NCBI RefSeq assembly: GCF_021117425.1
Contig: NZ_CP088298.1
Span: forward strand, 3,968,001 to 4,032,000
DNA length: 64,000 nucleotides
Source of the DNA: Brevibacterium zhoupengii
GTDB taxonomy: Bacteria; Actinomycetota; Actinomycetes; Actinomycetales; Brevibacteriaceae
Reading direction: 5' to 3'
In this document: positions 26,127-34,076 of the stretch, one piece after another
How positions within the stretch are numbered: position 1 is the first letter of the stretch
How the letters are laid out: every line of letters begins with the position of its first letter
Made by a program: the position numbers and the translations under genes
Notes under the pieces: generated by a model
The model's input: the letters and a program-made list of their open reading frames with translations, nothing else
Database searches by the model: none
What the model was told of the DNA's origin: nothing

Positions 26127-26693
26127 TCAGTCCAACCCAAGATCGCTTGTCGTCAATGCCGTGAGATACGGAATTCCTGTCGCCTCGACCCGCTCCTTGG
26201 CTCCCGTGTCACGGTCCATGACCACGGCCACGGCCACCACCTCGGCCCCGGCCTCCTTGAGAGCCTCGACAGCGGTGAGCACCGAACCGCCCGTGGTGGA
26301 GGTGTCCTCGACCGCAACGACCCGTTTGCCAGCGACATCGGGGCCCTCAACGCGACGAGACATCCCGTGCTTCTTCGCTTCCTTGCGGACGACGAAGGAA
26401 TCCACCGGGGTGCCGCGAACGACGGAGCGGTGCATGACGGCGGTGCCGACCGGATCGGCTCCCATCGTCAGACCGCCCACGGCGTCGACCTGCTCCAGCA
26501 GGCCTTCGGAAGCCAGGAGGTCGAGCACCACATCGCCGATCAGAGGTGCAGATCGATGGTCGAGAGTGACCCGGCGCAGATCCAGGTAATAGTCAGCTTC
26601 CCTGCCTGATGAGAGGGTCACCTTGCCACGAACCACGGCGAGTTCGTCGATGAGGTCGAGCAACTGTCGGCGGGTGTCTGCGCTATCGGTCAT
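26127..26693 (-). CDS. pyrE: Orotate phosphoribosyltransferase
   Basis: A 188-residue type I phosphoribosyltransferase with the PRPP-binding motif VVAVEDTSTTGGSV, the flexible-loop region RKEAKKHG and the N-terminal SSGREADYYLDLRR typical of OPRTases. It makes orotidine 5'-phosphate from orotate and PRPP in pyrimidine synthesis. The start is taken as the ATG at 26693, because a TAGACT box ends seven bases upstream and no ribosome-binding site is visible, which suggests a leaderless mRNA; the GTG two codons upstream is the alternative. No other pyr gene is in the window. Confidence 0.92.
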   Translation of the reverse strand: MTDSADTRRQLLDLIDELAVVRGKVTLSSGREADYYLDLRRVTLDHRSAPLIGDVVLDLLASEGLLEQVDAVGGLTMGADPVGTAVMHRSVVRGTPVDSFVVRKEAKKHGMSRRVEGPDVAGKRVVAVEDTSTTGGSVLTAVEALKEAGAEVVAVAVVMDRDTGAKERVEATGIPYLTALTTSDLGLD

Positions 26694-26700
26694 GCCCACA

Positions 26701-26706
26701 AGTCTA
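26701..26706 (-). promoter_or_regulatory. Probable -10 box of a leaderless pyrE promoter
   Basis: TAGACT on the minus strand ends seven bases before the ATG at 26693, the spacing expected if transcription starts at the start codon. No clear -35 is visible. Confidence 0.45.
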
Positions 26707-26857
26707 AACGGCCAGTGCCATTGCGCGGACCAGGGCCGTCACACACGCCCAGCATCCCGTCGCCGAGGTGGTCATGAGCTCCAGCTGCCCACGCCGAGGT
26801 GGTGATTCCTCGCCGATGCGGTGACGGGGATCACGGCATGCGAACCGAATCCGACCG

Positions 26858-26887
26858 TGAGGTTTCCACCGAGCAAACGTCTGTACC
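26858..26887 (+). promoter_or_regulatory. Candidate ECF-sigma promoter upstream of the GlsB/YeaQ gene
   Basis: TGAGG (26858-26862), 15 bases, then CGTCTGTACC (26878-26887). The same two blocks at the same spacing stand upstream of the Asp23 gene (28911-28940). CGTC is a common -10 core for ECF sigma factors. The leader to the ATG at 27003 would be about 110 bases. Confidence 0.6.
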
Positions 26888-27002
26888 AATGTCATAAAAG
26901 ATCGGGTGAAGCGGTACGTTCCGCGAGAATCGGATCTACCATTGGAGACAGATTCACTCAGCAAGCCCGATCATCAGCCACTTCTGAAGGGATGTGAACC
27001 TC

Positions 27003-27281
27003 ATGGGTTTCATCGCATACTTGATTCTCGGACTCATCGCCGGTGCCATTGCCAAGGCCATTCTGCCGGGCAAGCAGGGCGGCGGACTCATCGCCACACT
27101 CATCATCGGCGTCATCGGAGCCATGATCGGCGGATGGCTCGGAGGCGCGATCTTCGGCGTCCAGATGGATGCCTTCTTCTCGATCTCGTCCTGGCTGTGC
27201 GCGATCGGCGGCTCGCTGATCGTTCTGCTCATCTGGGGCTTCATCACCAACAAGATGGGCAAGAAGGACAAAACCGCCTGA
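27003..27281 (+). CDS. GlsB/YeaQ/YmgE-family stress-associated small membrane protein
   Basis: A 92-residue, three-helix, glycine-rich membrane protein (GFIAYLILGLIAGAIAKAI, GGLIATLIIGVIGAMIGGW, LIVLLIWGFI) ending in a lysine-rich cytoplasmic tail. The family, annotated also as transglycosylase-associated proteins, is induced by envelope and general stress; molecular role unknown. The ATG at 27003 is preferred over the GTG at 26994 because AAGGGA at 26987-26992 suits the former. A candidate ECF promoter lies upstream and a strong stem-loop follows the stop. Confidence 0.8.
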   Translation: MGFIAYLILGLIAGAIAKAILPGKQGGGLIATLIIGVIGAMIGGWLGGAIFGVQMDAFFSISSWLCAIGGSLIVLLIWGFITNKMGKKDKTA

Positions 27282-27296
27282 TCACAGGCTGATCCT

Positions 27297-27336
27297 GACG
27301 AGGGCCGGAATCCATCACTGGATTCCGGCCCTCGTC
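27297..27336. terminator. Bidirectional stem-loop between the GlsB gene and the Asp23-like gene
   Basis: Two exact 18-base arms (GACGAGGGCCGGAATCCA at 27297-27314 and its complement at 27319-27336) with a TCAC loop. There is no T-run, but the stability and the position between convergent genes indicate a terminator. Confidence 0.78.
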
Positions 27337-27359
27337 ACATTCACCCACAGTCCTGGCGA

Positions 27360-27776
27360 CTAGCCTCGGCTGACGACGCGCAGATCGATGTCGAGTCGTC
27401 CGCTGGCCTCCACTGCCCCACGGGCAATATCGGCCTCGACGACGGAGAAGATCTCATCGACAACCTCGGCGACCGAACGGGTGCGATCAAGGTGGGCATC
27501 GATCCTCACCTTCACACCGTCACTTCCACGGGCCACATCGACGCCGACGGGCTCACCACCGACCCGCCGCAGCACCCTGGCTGTGGCTGTGGCGACCAGA
27601 TCGCGCAGTCCCGGCGCCAGGCTTCTGACACCGGGGACCGAGGTCACCGACGTCGCCAGACGCTCCGACTCCGCGACCTCACTGCCGCTGCCGGAACCGT
27701 TGCCGCCGCCTAAGCCGTTGCCGCTGTTCACAGGGGTGAGGTTCTTCGCTTCGCCACGATCAGTCAACGTACACAT
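27360..27776 (-). CDS. Asp23-related small protein of the envelope-stress locus
   Basis: About 138 residues from the ATG at 27776; a TTG at 27767 with GAGG nine bases upstream is an equally good start. After a glycine/serine-rich N terminus (NGLGGGNGSGSGSEV) the rest resembles the Asp23/Gls24 core: GVDVARGSDGVKVRIDAHLD, then VAEVVDEIFSVVEADIARG. It overlaps the end of the upstream Asp23-like gene and is the last gene of the sigma-factor operon. Asp23 proteins line the inner face of the membrane in other Gram-positives. Confidence 0.65.
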   Translation of the reverse strand: MCTLTDRGEAKNLTPVNSGNGLGGGNGSGSGSEVAESERLATSVTSVPGVRSLAPGLRDLVATATARVLRRVGGEPVGVDVARGSDGVKVRIDAHLDRTRSVAEVVDEIFSVVEADIARGAVEASGRLDIDLRVVSRG

Positions 27777-28254
27777 CCTCAGCATTGATATCGATCCTGA
27801 CAGCTGGAATCCCGAGTTCGTCCAGAACCGCGGCGGACACGGCACTTCGGATCGCCTCGGCGGTGGGCGCGAAGGAGATGCCTGCGCGCATGGCCAGTGT
27901 CAACGACACCGTCGCCGCGCTGCCGTCGGGATCACCGGCGGGTTCGACGTCGACGCTGCGAGCACGGATGCCGTCCACCGAGTCGACGGCCCTGCGCACG
28001 ATTGCACGCACCGCGGCTGTGGAGATCGAGAACGGGTGACCATGTTCGGTCTGCAGACGGGTCGAGGGGCCCCGGTACAGGTCGTCTCTGACCAGCTGGA
28101 GGATGCGCTCGCGCACCCCGGCAGTGTCCTCAGGTTCGGGTTCGAACGTGGCCATGTATTCGTCGATGACACCGCGAAGCTGAGCGTCTGATTCCCGCTG
28201 GAGATCATCGTTCGTCTGGTCGGGTTCAGCGCCGGAGCCGACATGTTCGTTCAT
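27760..28254 (-). CDS. Asp23/Gls24-family protein co-transcribed with the sigma factor
   Basis: A 164-residue protein whose ATG (28254) overlaps the sigma gene stop as ATGA, with AAGG six bases upstream. The first 65 residues are acidic and may be a regulatory extension (EYMATFEPEPEDTAGVRERI). The C-terminal half has the Asp23-like pattern VRAIVRRAVDSVDGIRARSV, followed by TVSLTLAMRAGISFAPTAEA and VRIDINAEDVYVD. The coupling to a sigma gene suggests it might act as a sensor or anti-sigma-like partner (inference); it has no membrane helix or zinc-finger motif that would mark a classical anti-sigma factor. Confidence 0.68.
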   Translation of the reverse strand: MNEHVGSGAEPDQTNDDLQRESDAQLRGVIDEYMATFEPEPEDTAGVRERILQLVRDDLYRGPSTRLQTEHGHPFSISTAAVRAIVRRAVDSVDGIRARSVDVEPAGDPDGSAATVSLTLAMRAGISFAPTAEAIRSAVSAAVLDELGIPAVRIDINAEDVYVD

Positions 28255-28814
28255 GTCCATCCTTCCATCCCCTCCATGATGGCAGTTCGGGCCCGGTGGA
28301 TGCGGCCGCGTACACTGCCTTCGCTGATGCCCAGAGTTGCCGCCACCTCGGCGTAGCTGAGGCCCTCCATCTGGTGGAGCACCCAGGTTACCCGCTGTTC
28401 TGACGAGAGCGTCTGGAGAACGCTTGAGAAATGCTGGAGAGCGGTGCGTGCTTCGACGGACTTCTCAACCGATGCACGCCCGTCCGGGTGGATGCTCATA
28501 TCATCGGGATCCTGCGCATCCGAGGGTCTGGCCATCCGCCGCCGCAGCATGTCGGTGCACTTGTTCGATGCCAAGCGGTAGATCCACGTACCGAAGGCGG
28601 AAGGTTCGCTCAGGGCGTTCAGCGATTTCCACGCCTGCACCAGCGTGTCCTGCACGACGTCTTCAGCATCCTGCCGGTCGCCGAGCGTGCGCAGGCAGAA
28701 TCGCAGCAGCTTCGTCTCATACCGGTCGACCAGCGACTCGAAGGCATCGATATCTCCTTCCCTCGCGCGCACGACCAGGGTGACGAGATCGAACCGATCA
28801 TCGTGCCTTGTCAT
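28251..28814 (-). CDS. ECF-like sigma-70 family RNA polymerase sigma factor
   Basis: A 187-residue sigma factor with regions 2 and 4 only. Region 2: DAFESLVDRYETKLLRFCLR, DAEDVVQDTLVQAWKSL and FGTWIYRLASNKCTD. Region 4: LQTLSSEQRVTWVLHQMEGL, then SYAEVAATLGISEGSVRGRI. It would direct polymerase to a small regulon, most simply the surrounding Asp23 genes. The ATG at 28814 is preceded by TACGAT six bases upstream and no ribosome-binding site, again suggesting a leaderless transcript; an in-frame ATG at 28820 is the alternative. The downstream Asp23-like gene is translationally coupled. Confidence 0.87.
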   Translation of the reverse strand: MTRHDDRFDLVTLVVRAREGDIDAFESLVDRYETKLLRFCLRTLGDRQDAEDVVQDTLVQAWKSLNALSEPSAFGTWIYRLASNKCTDMLRRRMARPSDAQDPDDMSIHPDGRASVEKSVEARTALQHFSSVLQTLSSEQRVTWVLHQMEGLSYAEVAATLGISEGSVRGRIHRARTAIMEGMEGWT

Positions 28815-28910
28815 ATCCATATCGTATGCGACCGTCGGCGCTGTGAGCGCGCAATCCGTGCCGGGGAATGTCGGGCCCAACCTGCTCGAAATTTTTTTCG
28901 CAGAGGTGCG

Positions 28911-28940
28911 TGAGGATCTCTGACCTGCCGCGTCTGTACC
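28911..28940 (+). promoter_or_regulatory. Candidate ECF-sigma promoter of the Asp23 operon
   Basis: TGAGG (28911-28915), 15 bases, CGTCTGTACC (28931-28940), identical in both blocks and spacing to the element at 26858-26887. The start codon at 28976 lies 36 bases further on, leaving room for a short leader with the AAAAGGAA site. Confidence 0.65.
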
Positions 28941-28975
28941 TATGACAGCGCAATCGAAACGAAAAGGAATCAGAA

Positions 28976-29443
28976 ATGCCTGAAGTCAAGCAGTCCAGCG
29001 GTTCCCAGCAGATCACGACCGACGATTCGGTGCGCAGCCCTCTCGTGACCGACATGGGCAACACCACGATCGCCGAGAACGTCGTCGCCAAACTCTCCGG
29101 CATCGCCGCACGTGAGGTCCCCGGCGTCTACAGCATGGGCACCGCCGCACGCCGTGCCTTCGACACCCTCACCGACCGCATCCCCGGCTCACAGACCAAC
29201 GTCTCCGGCGGTGTCTCCGTCGAGAAGGGTGAGAAGCAGACCGCGATCGACCTCACCATCGTCGTCGAGTACGGAACATCGATCGTCGATGTCGCCGAGG
29301 CGATTCGCCGCAACGTCATCCGTGCCGTCGAACAGGGCACCGGGCTGCAGGTCGTCGAGGTCAACATCGAGGTCACCGACGTCCATCTCCCCGGCGATGA
29401 GGATGACCAGCAGAGCTCGAACGACACCGTCGAACTCAACTGA
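28976..29443 (+). CDS. Asp23/Gls24-family envelope stress protein
   Basis: A 155-residue Asp23 protein: NTTIAENVVAKLSGIAAREV, then PGVYSMG, the basic stretch AARRAFDTLTDRIPGSQTNV and VEYGTSIVDVAEAIRRNVIR. In staphylococci Asp23 is an abundant membrane-associated protein that counteracts envelope stress and is tethered by the anchor AmaP; the gene at 30667 may be the equivalent anchor. The ATG follows AAAAGGAA by seven bases. It is the first gene of a five-gene plus-strand operon that diverges from the sigma operon. Confidence 0.88.
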   Translation: MPEVKQSSGSQQITTDDSVRSPLVTDMGNTTIAENVVAKLSGIAAREVPGVYSMGTAARRAFDTLTDRIPGSQTNVSGGVSVEKGEKQTAIDLTIVVEYGTSIVDVAEAIRRNVIRAVEQGTGLQVVEVNIEVTDVHLPGDEDDQQSSNDTVELN

Positions 29444-29548
29444 TCTGCCCCACACCCAACAGCCTGCATACTCAACACACGAACGCAGCCTTTCCCATGG
29501 CCGACTACGGGTCCGGGAACGACTCGCCGCCTCGGCGGAAGGAATGAC

Positions 29549-29731
29549 ATGTCGAAAACACTCATCGGACTGCTCGTCGGATTGACGCTGGGCATCGTCG
29601 CGTACTTCGGAGGATTCCTGGCATTCCTCATCGTCGCCATCTGCGGCGGGCTCGGCCTCGTCGTCGGCCTGGTCCTCGACGGACGCCTCGACCTCAGCGC
29701 ACTGAGTTCACGTTCAACGACCCGGAGGTGA
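29549..29731 (+). CDS. Small two-helix membrane protein (DUF2273-like)
   Basis: Sixty residues with two hydrophobic helices (LIGLLVGLTLGIVAYFGGFL and FLIVAICGGLGLVVGLVL) and a short basic tail. DUF2273-type proteins of this size accompany asp23 and amaP genes in Firmicutes and actinobacteria, so its place here supports membrane anchoring of the Asp23 layer. It has GGAAGGAATGAC before the ATG. Family membership is by size and context. Confidence 0.72.
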   Translation: MSKTLIGLLVGLTLGIVAYFGGFLAFLIVAICGGLGLVVGLVLDGRLDLSALSSRSTTRR

Positions 29732-29735
29732 CGAC

Positions 29736-30104
29736 GTGGCTTCATCACGTGGTGGCCTCACGATCGCGGACCGGGTCATCGAGAAGACGGCCTCCCAGAT
29801 CCTCAAGGCTCTGCCCGGAATCGGGGGGACGAAATCGGGCCTGTTCGGACTCGGCTCGAGCGCCGATCTCGGTTCCCGGCCCAGTGTGGACGTGACGCTC
29901 TCGGGTCGAAGCTGCACCCTCGACGTCGAACTCGGACTGCAGTACCCCTCCCCCATCACTGAGGCGACCGAATCGGTGCGTCGTCGCCTCAGCACCGATG
30001 TCGAAGCCCTCACCGGGGTCGCCGTCCATCAGGTCGACATCACCGTGAAATGGCTCAAGCCCAATGCATCAGGATCCGGACAGACAGTGAGGAATCTGCA
30101 ATGA
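29736..30104 (+). CDS. Second plus-strand Asp23/Gls24-like protein
   Basis: A 122-residue protein from a GTG start with GGAGGTGA six bases upstream. It contains an Asp23-like pattern: GLTIADRVIEKTASQILKAL, VDVTLSGRSCTLDVELGLQY and VEALTGVAVHQVDITVKWLK. The typical basic middle segment is replaced by a Gly/Ser loop (GTKSGLFGLGSSADLGSRPS). It overlaps the next gene by four bases. Having several different Asp23 paralogues in one operon suggests a mixed polymer or distinct partners. Confidence 0.75.
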   Translation: MASSRGGLTIADRVIEKTASQILKALPGIGGTKSGLFGLGSSADLGSRPSVDVTLSGRSCTLDVELGLQYPSPITEATESVRRRLSTDVEALTGVAVHQVDITVKWLKPNASGSGQTVRNLQ

Positions 30105-30670
30105 GCGCACGACTGCTTCGGGCACGCCCGGCACGCGTGGTGCCTGCCGTCATCCTCGCCATCCTGATCCTGGTCATCGCCGTCGCCCTCGGCTGGGCGG
30201 CCATTGCCGCCATCGCCTCCGCAGGCTCCGGAAGCTCCGCGCTCTCGGACGGAATCCCAGGACTGTCGAGCCTTCGCGAGATGACCTGGGGTGCCGCGGC
30301 CATCATCGCCACCGGCGTCGTTATTGCGCTGCTGGGGCTGATCTTCCTCTTCATCGGGATCTCTCCCGGGGCCAAGCGCAACATCGGCTACCGCACGCAG
30401 ACCCCGGAGCACATCGAACGCTTCGAGGTGGTGCTGCCGACCTCGGCACTGTCCGGCCTGGCAGCCGCGGCAGCGGATTCCGTCGACGGAGTCTCGAGCG
30501 TACGCGCCGCGTCCGATGCCTCATCGACGAACGTCACGTTCTCCACTCCCGTGCGTGACAATGACGAGATCCGCCGCGATGTCGATGCCGCAGTCACGCA
30601 GCGCTTCGCATCGATTGCGTTCGATCGCACACCCACCGTCAAGGTCCGAGCACACAGGAGGCAGGCATGA
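30101..30670 (+). CDS. DUF6286-like membrane protein of the Asp23 operon
   Basis: A 189-residue protein with two N-terminal membrane helices (about 14-40 and 64-90: AAIIATGVVIALLGLIFLFI) and a cytoplasmic domain that itself resembles an Asp23 half-domain (SALSGLAAAAADSVDGVSSV, then VRDNDEIRRDVDAAVTQRF). The ATG overlaps the preceding stop. This layout of two helices plus a small alkaline-shock-like domain fits an AmaP-type anchor. The DUF assignment is from memory of actinobacterial neighbours and is moderately sure. Confidence 0.7.
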   Translation: MSARLLRARPARVVPAVILAILILVIAVALGWAAIAAIASAGSGSSALSDGIPGLSSLREMTWGAAAIIATGVVIALLGLIFLFIGISPGAKRNIGYRTQTPEHIERFEVVLPTSALSGLAAAAADSVDGVSSVRAASDASSTNVTFSTPVRDNDEIRRDVDAAVTQRFASIAFDRTPTVKVRAHRRQA

Positions 30671-31260
30671 GACGAATGGCAGCAGGTGCCAATCGCACCG
30701 GACTCATCATCGTCGGGCTGATCTTCCTGGCGGCCGGACTCGCTGTGCTTGCGATCAGCTTCGGCCTGGCAACAGCGGTGGCCCCCGGCTTGACTCCGGA
30801 CTCGGCGCTGCAGCCTGTCGCCGCTGTGTTCGCATTGCCGTTCTCTGCGCTCATTGCGCTGGTTATCGCCCTCATTCTGGCGATCATCGGCATCCGTTGG
30901 CTTGCCGCGCAGGTCCCGCGGAAGGATTCCGCCAAGCCCCTGCGCATGCAGGAAGACGCTCGCAGCGGTGTGACCACAGTGACGGCGAATGTCGTGGCCG
31001 CTGCCGTGGAAGATGACCTCGAGGCCACCCCCGAGGTCGTGGATGCGCAGGCCATCCTGCGCGGAACTGCGCGACGACCCGAGCTCGTCCTCCACCTCGA
31101 TGTCGACGAACGCGGCGACATCGATGCAGTCGTCGCCGACGTCGCAGATCGCGTGACCCGCAACGCCAGTCAGGCACTCGGCGTCCCGCTGTCCGCCGTG
31201 GGCGTCGAGGTCGCCATCGCCCGATCGCGGCAGAGAAGGCAGCGCAGTGTCCAGCTGTGA
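30667..31260 (+). CDS. AmaP-like alkaline-shock membrane anchor
   Basis: A 197-residue protein with helices at about 11-38 and 50-80 followed by a cytoplasmic domain (VVAAAVEDDLEATPEVVDAQ, ELVLHLDVDERGDIDAVVAD), the layout of AmaP, which tethers Asp23 to the membrane in staphylococci. Its ATG overlaps the previous stop as ATGA and it is the last gene of the operon. It and the preceding gene look like diverged duplicates of one anchor. A stem-loop at 31269-31303 follows. Confidence 0.72.
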   Translation: MRRMAAGANRTGLIIVGLIFLAAGLAVLAISFGLATAVAPGLTPDSALQPVAAVFALPFSALIALVIALILAIIGIRWLAAQVPRKDSAKPLRMQEDARSGVTTVTANVVAAAVEDDLEATPEVVDAQAILRGTARRPELVLHLDVDERGDIDAVVADVADRVTRNASQALGVPLSAVGVEVAIARSRQRRQRSVQL

Positions 31261-31268
31261 ATGACAAA

Positions 31269-31303
31269 GACCCCGGGGCGCGTAATCGCGACATCCCGGG
31301 GTC
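31269..31303 (+). terminator. Stem-loop after the Asp23 operon
   Basis: GACCCCGGG (31269-31277) pairs with CCCGGGGTC (31295-31303) around a 17-base loop that can itself pair partly. No T-run. The remaining bases to 31554 hold no visible gene. Confidence 0.5.
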
Positions 31304-31554
31304 CTCGCAGCACTCCCCTCGAGTACCCGGACGCATCCCCATACGTCCGTTGTGTCCACCCGATCCCCACCGGGCGAACACCATTATTGGATCACACATC
31401 GATCCTACTTGTAAAGATTGTTCCGCCCTGTCTGAGCCGCAGAGCGGCGATTCAGCGACCCTGAACACCTGATAGAACCCCAGGTCACAGGCCTCGCCGT
31501 AAATAATTCAAGACTCAACTTCATTCGGCGGGTCGCAATGTCACTGTTGCGAAT

Positions 31555-32328
31555 TCAGTGATCGTCTCGTCTGCTGAGAGAGAATCCCCTCGACCCCCAG
31601 CGCACCAGGGAGCGCGGAACGAAGCGGGCGATTCGCGCCGCCACCCCATAGCTCACCCCAGGAATCGAGACCACCTTGCCGCGCCGGGCATCACGCAGTG
31701 AAGCGGCGACGACCTGCCGCACGCTCAGCCAGATCCACCCCGGCCCCGGTCGGTCGACGCCGAGTCGTTCATGGAACCTGGTGCGAATGAATCCGGGCAG
31801 CACGACGGTGACCGTCACCGGGCTCTCGCGCAGTTCGCCGGCAAGTGCTTCGGTGAAGACCAGAGTCGACATCTTCGAGGCCGCATACTGGCCCATCGTC
31901 GTCAGTGCCGCCATGGACGAGACGTTGATCAGGCCGCCGCGACCACGCTCGCGCATCTGCTTGACCGCGGCCAGGGAGAGCTCGCGCACCGCACCGGTGA
32001 GCACCATGTCCTGGTCTTCGAGCTCCGTCGCCTCCGACTCGAGCAGACCCTGCCTGAGACCGTAGCCGGCGTTGTTGATGAGCAGATCGATGCGCGAGGT
32101 CTCAACCACGGCCCGGACCACGTCGATGCCGGATCGGGTGGACAGGTCGGCCACGACAACCTCGGCGTGGGTGCCGTGCTCGGTCTCGATGCTCGTGGCC
32201 AGCTCCCGCAGACGCGTCTCATCACGGGCCACGAGCACGAGGTCATAATGATCGGCGGCGAGAGCACGTGCATAGCCGCGTCCCAGCCCTGAGCTGGCGC
32301 CGGTGACGAGTGCGCGCGGCCTCGTCAC
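31555..32328 (-). CDS. Short-chain dehydrogenase/reductase
   Basis: A 257-residue classical SDR: TGASSGLGRG (cofactor loop, 9-18), NNAGYG, the catalytic serine in INVSSMAAL and YAASK. Its closest look-alikes act on acyl or keto lipids, but substrate cannot be read from sequence. The GTG start overlaps the stop of the thioesterase gene as GTGA, so the two may act on one acyl substrate. Confidence 0.83.
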   Translation of the reverse strand: MTRPRALVTGASSGLGRGYARALAADHYDLVLVARDETRLRELATSIETEHGTHAEVVVADLSTRSGIDVVRAVVETSRIDLLINNAGYGLRQGLLESEATELEDQDMVLTGAVRELSLAAVKQMRERGRGGLINVSSMAALTTMGQYAASKMSTLVFTEALAGELRESPVTVTVVLPGFIRTRFHERLGVDRPGPGWIWLSVRQVVAASLRDARRGKVVSIPGVSYGVAARIARFVPRSLVRWGSRGFSLSRRDDH

Positions 32329-33149
32329 TTCGCTCCCTGGCCCACCCGCACCGTCAGCGACTGTGCCGCGGTGCCGATCGGTCCTTTGACGTCGCTGAGG
32401 ACGCTCGTGGTCTCGCCGATCCCATTCGGACCGAACGCCACCTTCGTTTCGAAACCGACCCAGCCTGGTTCGGGGACTCGAGTGAGGTGGATGGTGAGGT
32501 CGACATTGGGGAAGAACGTCGTCTTCGGATCTTCTCTCACGGCCAGCCCGTTGGCCGTATCGACGAGTTTCACGAAGGCCGCGGTCGCGGGGTCGTCCTC
32601 ACCGTCGACGAGAGGATAGGGCGACCGGATCCAGGAACGTGCGAATCCGGGGCGGACGTCGGCGAACTGACCACCGTCCAATGAGGCGATGAAGCCTCCA
32701 CCCCAGCGGCCGGTGAATGGCACGGCAGGAGCGTCTTCGGGCTCGGGCAGAGCCTGCCATTCGTCGCCGACGACGCTTGCGGTGTCGCTGGGCAGCAGGC
32801 GCCAGACTCGGGCGTGGACGCTCGTGCGCTCACCATGGCGCATGCTCGCCTCGATGAGTTCGATGGTCCGGCCTGGCCTGATCACGTTGACGTCGATCGT
32901 GAACTCGCCGGAATGGATGACGCCGAGGATGTCGAAGCTGACTCGAGACACCACCTTGTCCGAGGGCAGCCGGCGTTCGATCTCCGCGAGCACCAGTCCT
33001 GCGGCCGGGGCCAGATGCTGCTCACCCGGCTGCCACGCGCCCTGGCTGTGCAGCGTCGAGACGAAGGTCTCCGGCGCCGTGCGCACATAGTAGGAGTCGG
33101 GGCAGGCGGCACCATCGTGGCCGAGGTGTTCGTTGAGTGCTTCAGGCAT
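32325..33149 (-). CDS. Acyl-CoA thioesterase family protein (TesB-like double hotdog)
   Basis: A 274-residue protein with two hotdog halves: VVSRVSFDILGVIHSGEFTI with RPGRTIELIEASM in the first, and NVDLTIHLTRVPEPGWVGFE with KVAFGPNGIGETTSVLSDVK in the second. The family hydrolyses acyl-CoAs. The ATG at 33149 lies six bases after a TAATCT box, so translation may be leaderless; the GTG two codons upstream abuts that box directly. It is coupled to the SDR gene downstream. Confidence 0.75.
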   Translation of the reverse strand: MPEALNEHLGHDGAACPDSYYVRTAPETFVSTLHSQGAWQPGEQHLAPAAGLVLAEIERRLPSDKVVSRVSFDILGVIHSGEFTIDVNVIRPGRTIELIEASMRHGERTSVHARVWRLLPSDTASVVGDEWQALPEPEDAPAVPFTGRWGGGFIASLDGGQFADVRPGFARSWIRSPYPLVDGEDDPATAAFVKLVDTANGLAVREDPKTTFFPNVDLTIHLTRVPEPGWVGFETKVAFGPNGIGETTSVLSDVKGPIGTAAQSLTVRVGQGAK

Positions 33150-33249
33150 GACCACAGATTATCGGTAGCCAGCCGGCGCCGAGGTGATGGGGCCGACCGG
33201 TGCGACTGCTGGCGCCTTCTGGTCACCGGCTTCCTTCTGCCTGTTGAGC

Positions 33250-33278
33250 TTGGGCCTGCGGTCGGGACAGCTTATGGT
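33250..33278 (+). promoter_or_regulatory. Leaderless promoter of the exonuclease III gene
   Basis: TTGGGC (33250-33255), 17 bases, TATGGT (33273-33278), then six bases to the GTG at 33285. The spacing places the transcription start at or next to the start codon. Confidence 0.5.
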
Positions 33279-33284
33279 GGGAGA

Positions 33285-34076
33285 GTGAGAATCGCGAGCT
33301 GGAATGTGAACTCGATCCGCGCCCGACATGACAGAATCGGTGCCTGGCTGGATCGCTCCGACGTCGATGTCCTGGCCATCCAGGAACTCAAATGCAAGGA
33401 CGAACAGTTCCCGGAGGAGCTGTTCACCTCCCGCGGCTATGAAGTGAGCTTCCACGGCCTCAATCAGTGGAATGGTGTGGCCATCGCCTCCCGAGTGGGT
33501 CTCGAGGACCCCGAGATCGGGTTCCCAAGCATTCCCTCATTCGGCGAAGAGCCCGTGGTCGAGGCCCGTGCCCTCTCAGCCACCTGCGGCGGAGTCAGAG
33601 TGTATTCGCTCTACGTTCCCAATGGTCGCGAGCTCGACCATCCGCACTACACCTATAAGCTCGAATGGTATTCGGCCCTGACTGCCGATATCTCAGCACA
33701 GCTGAGTGAAACACCTGATAAGAAACTCGTCCTCTGCGGTGACTTCAATGTCGCACCTCTGGATGAGGACGTCTGGGACATGGCGGAGTTCGACGGACTC
33801 ACCCATGTGTCCGAACCCGAGCGCCAAGCCTTCAACACTCTTCTTGGGGCCGGGCTCAGCGAGGTCACCAGGCAGTTCACCCCAGGCCCAGGCGTCTACA
33901 CCTTCTGGGACTACCAGAGGTTGGCTTTCCCGAAGAAGAAGGGCATGCGCATCGACTTCGAACTCGCTTCAGCCTCCTTGGCTGAGAAGGCCACCGGCGC
34001 CGAAATCGACCGCGAGGAGCGCAAGGGCAAGGGCGCGTCGGATCACGCCCCTGTCATCGTCGACTACGAGGTGTGA
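33285..34076 (+). CDS. xth: Exodeoxyribonuclease III (AP endonuclease family)
   Basis: From the GTG at 33285 the product has 263 residues, the normal length. Metal and catalytic motifs of the exonuclease-endonuclease-phosphatase fold are present: IASWNVNSIR, IQELKCKDEQFP, YVPNGRE, LCGDFNVAP and GASDHAPVIVD. It cuts 5' to abasic sites and trims 3' ends in base-excision repair. The frame is open far upstream, but family similarity begins exactly at VRIASWN, after a promoter-like sequence. It diverges from the thioesterase gene. Confidence 0.92.
   Translation: MRIASWNVNSIRARHDRIGAWLDRSDVDVLAIQELKCKDEQFPEELFTSRGYEVSFHGLNQWNGVAIASRVGLEDPEIGFPSIPSFGEEPVVEARALSATCGGVRVYSLYVPNGRELDHPHYTYKLEWYSALTADISAQLSETPDKKLVLCGDFNVAPLDEDVWDMAEFDGLTHVSEPERQAFNTLLGAGLSEVTRQFTPGPGVYTFWDYQRLAFPKKKGMRIDFELASASLAEKATGAEIDREERKGKGASDHAPVIVDYEV

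Noticed and set aside
26704..26964. 86-codon minus-strand frame between pyrE and the GlsB gene
   Set aside because: No ribosome-binding site, no family features, and it covers the pyrE promoter and the candidate ECF promoter.
28889..28898. T-run upstream of the Asp23 gene considered as a terminator tail
   Set aside because: No stable stem precedes it, and it lies between divergent genes.
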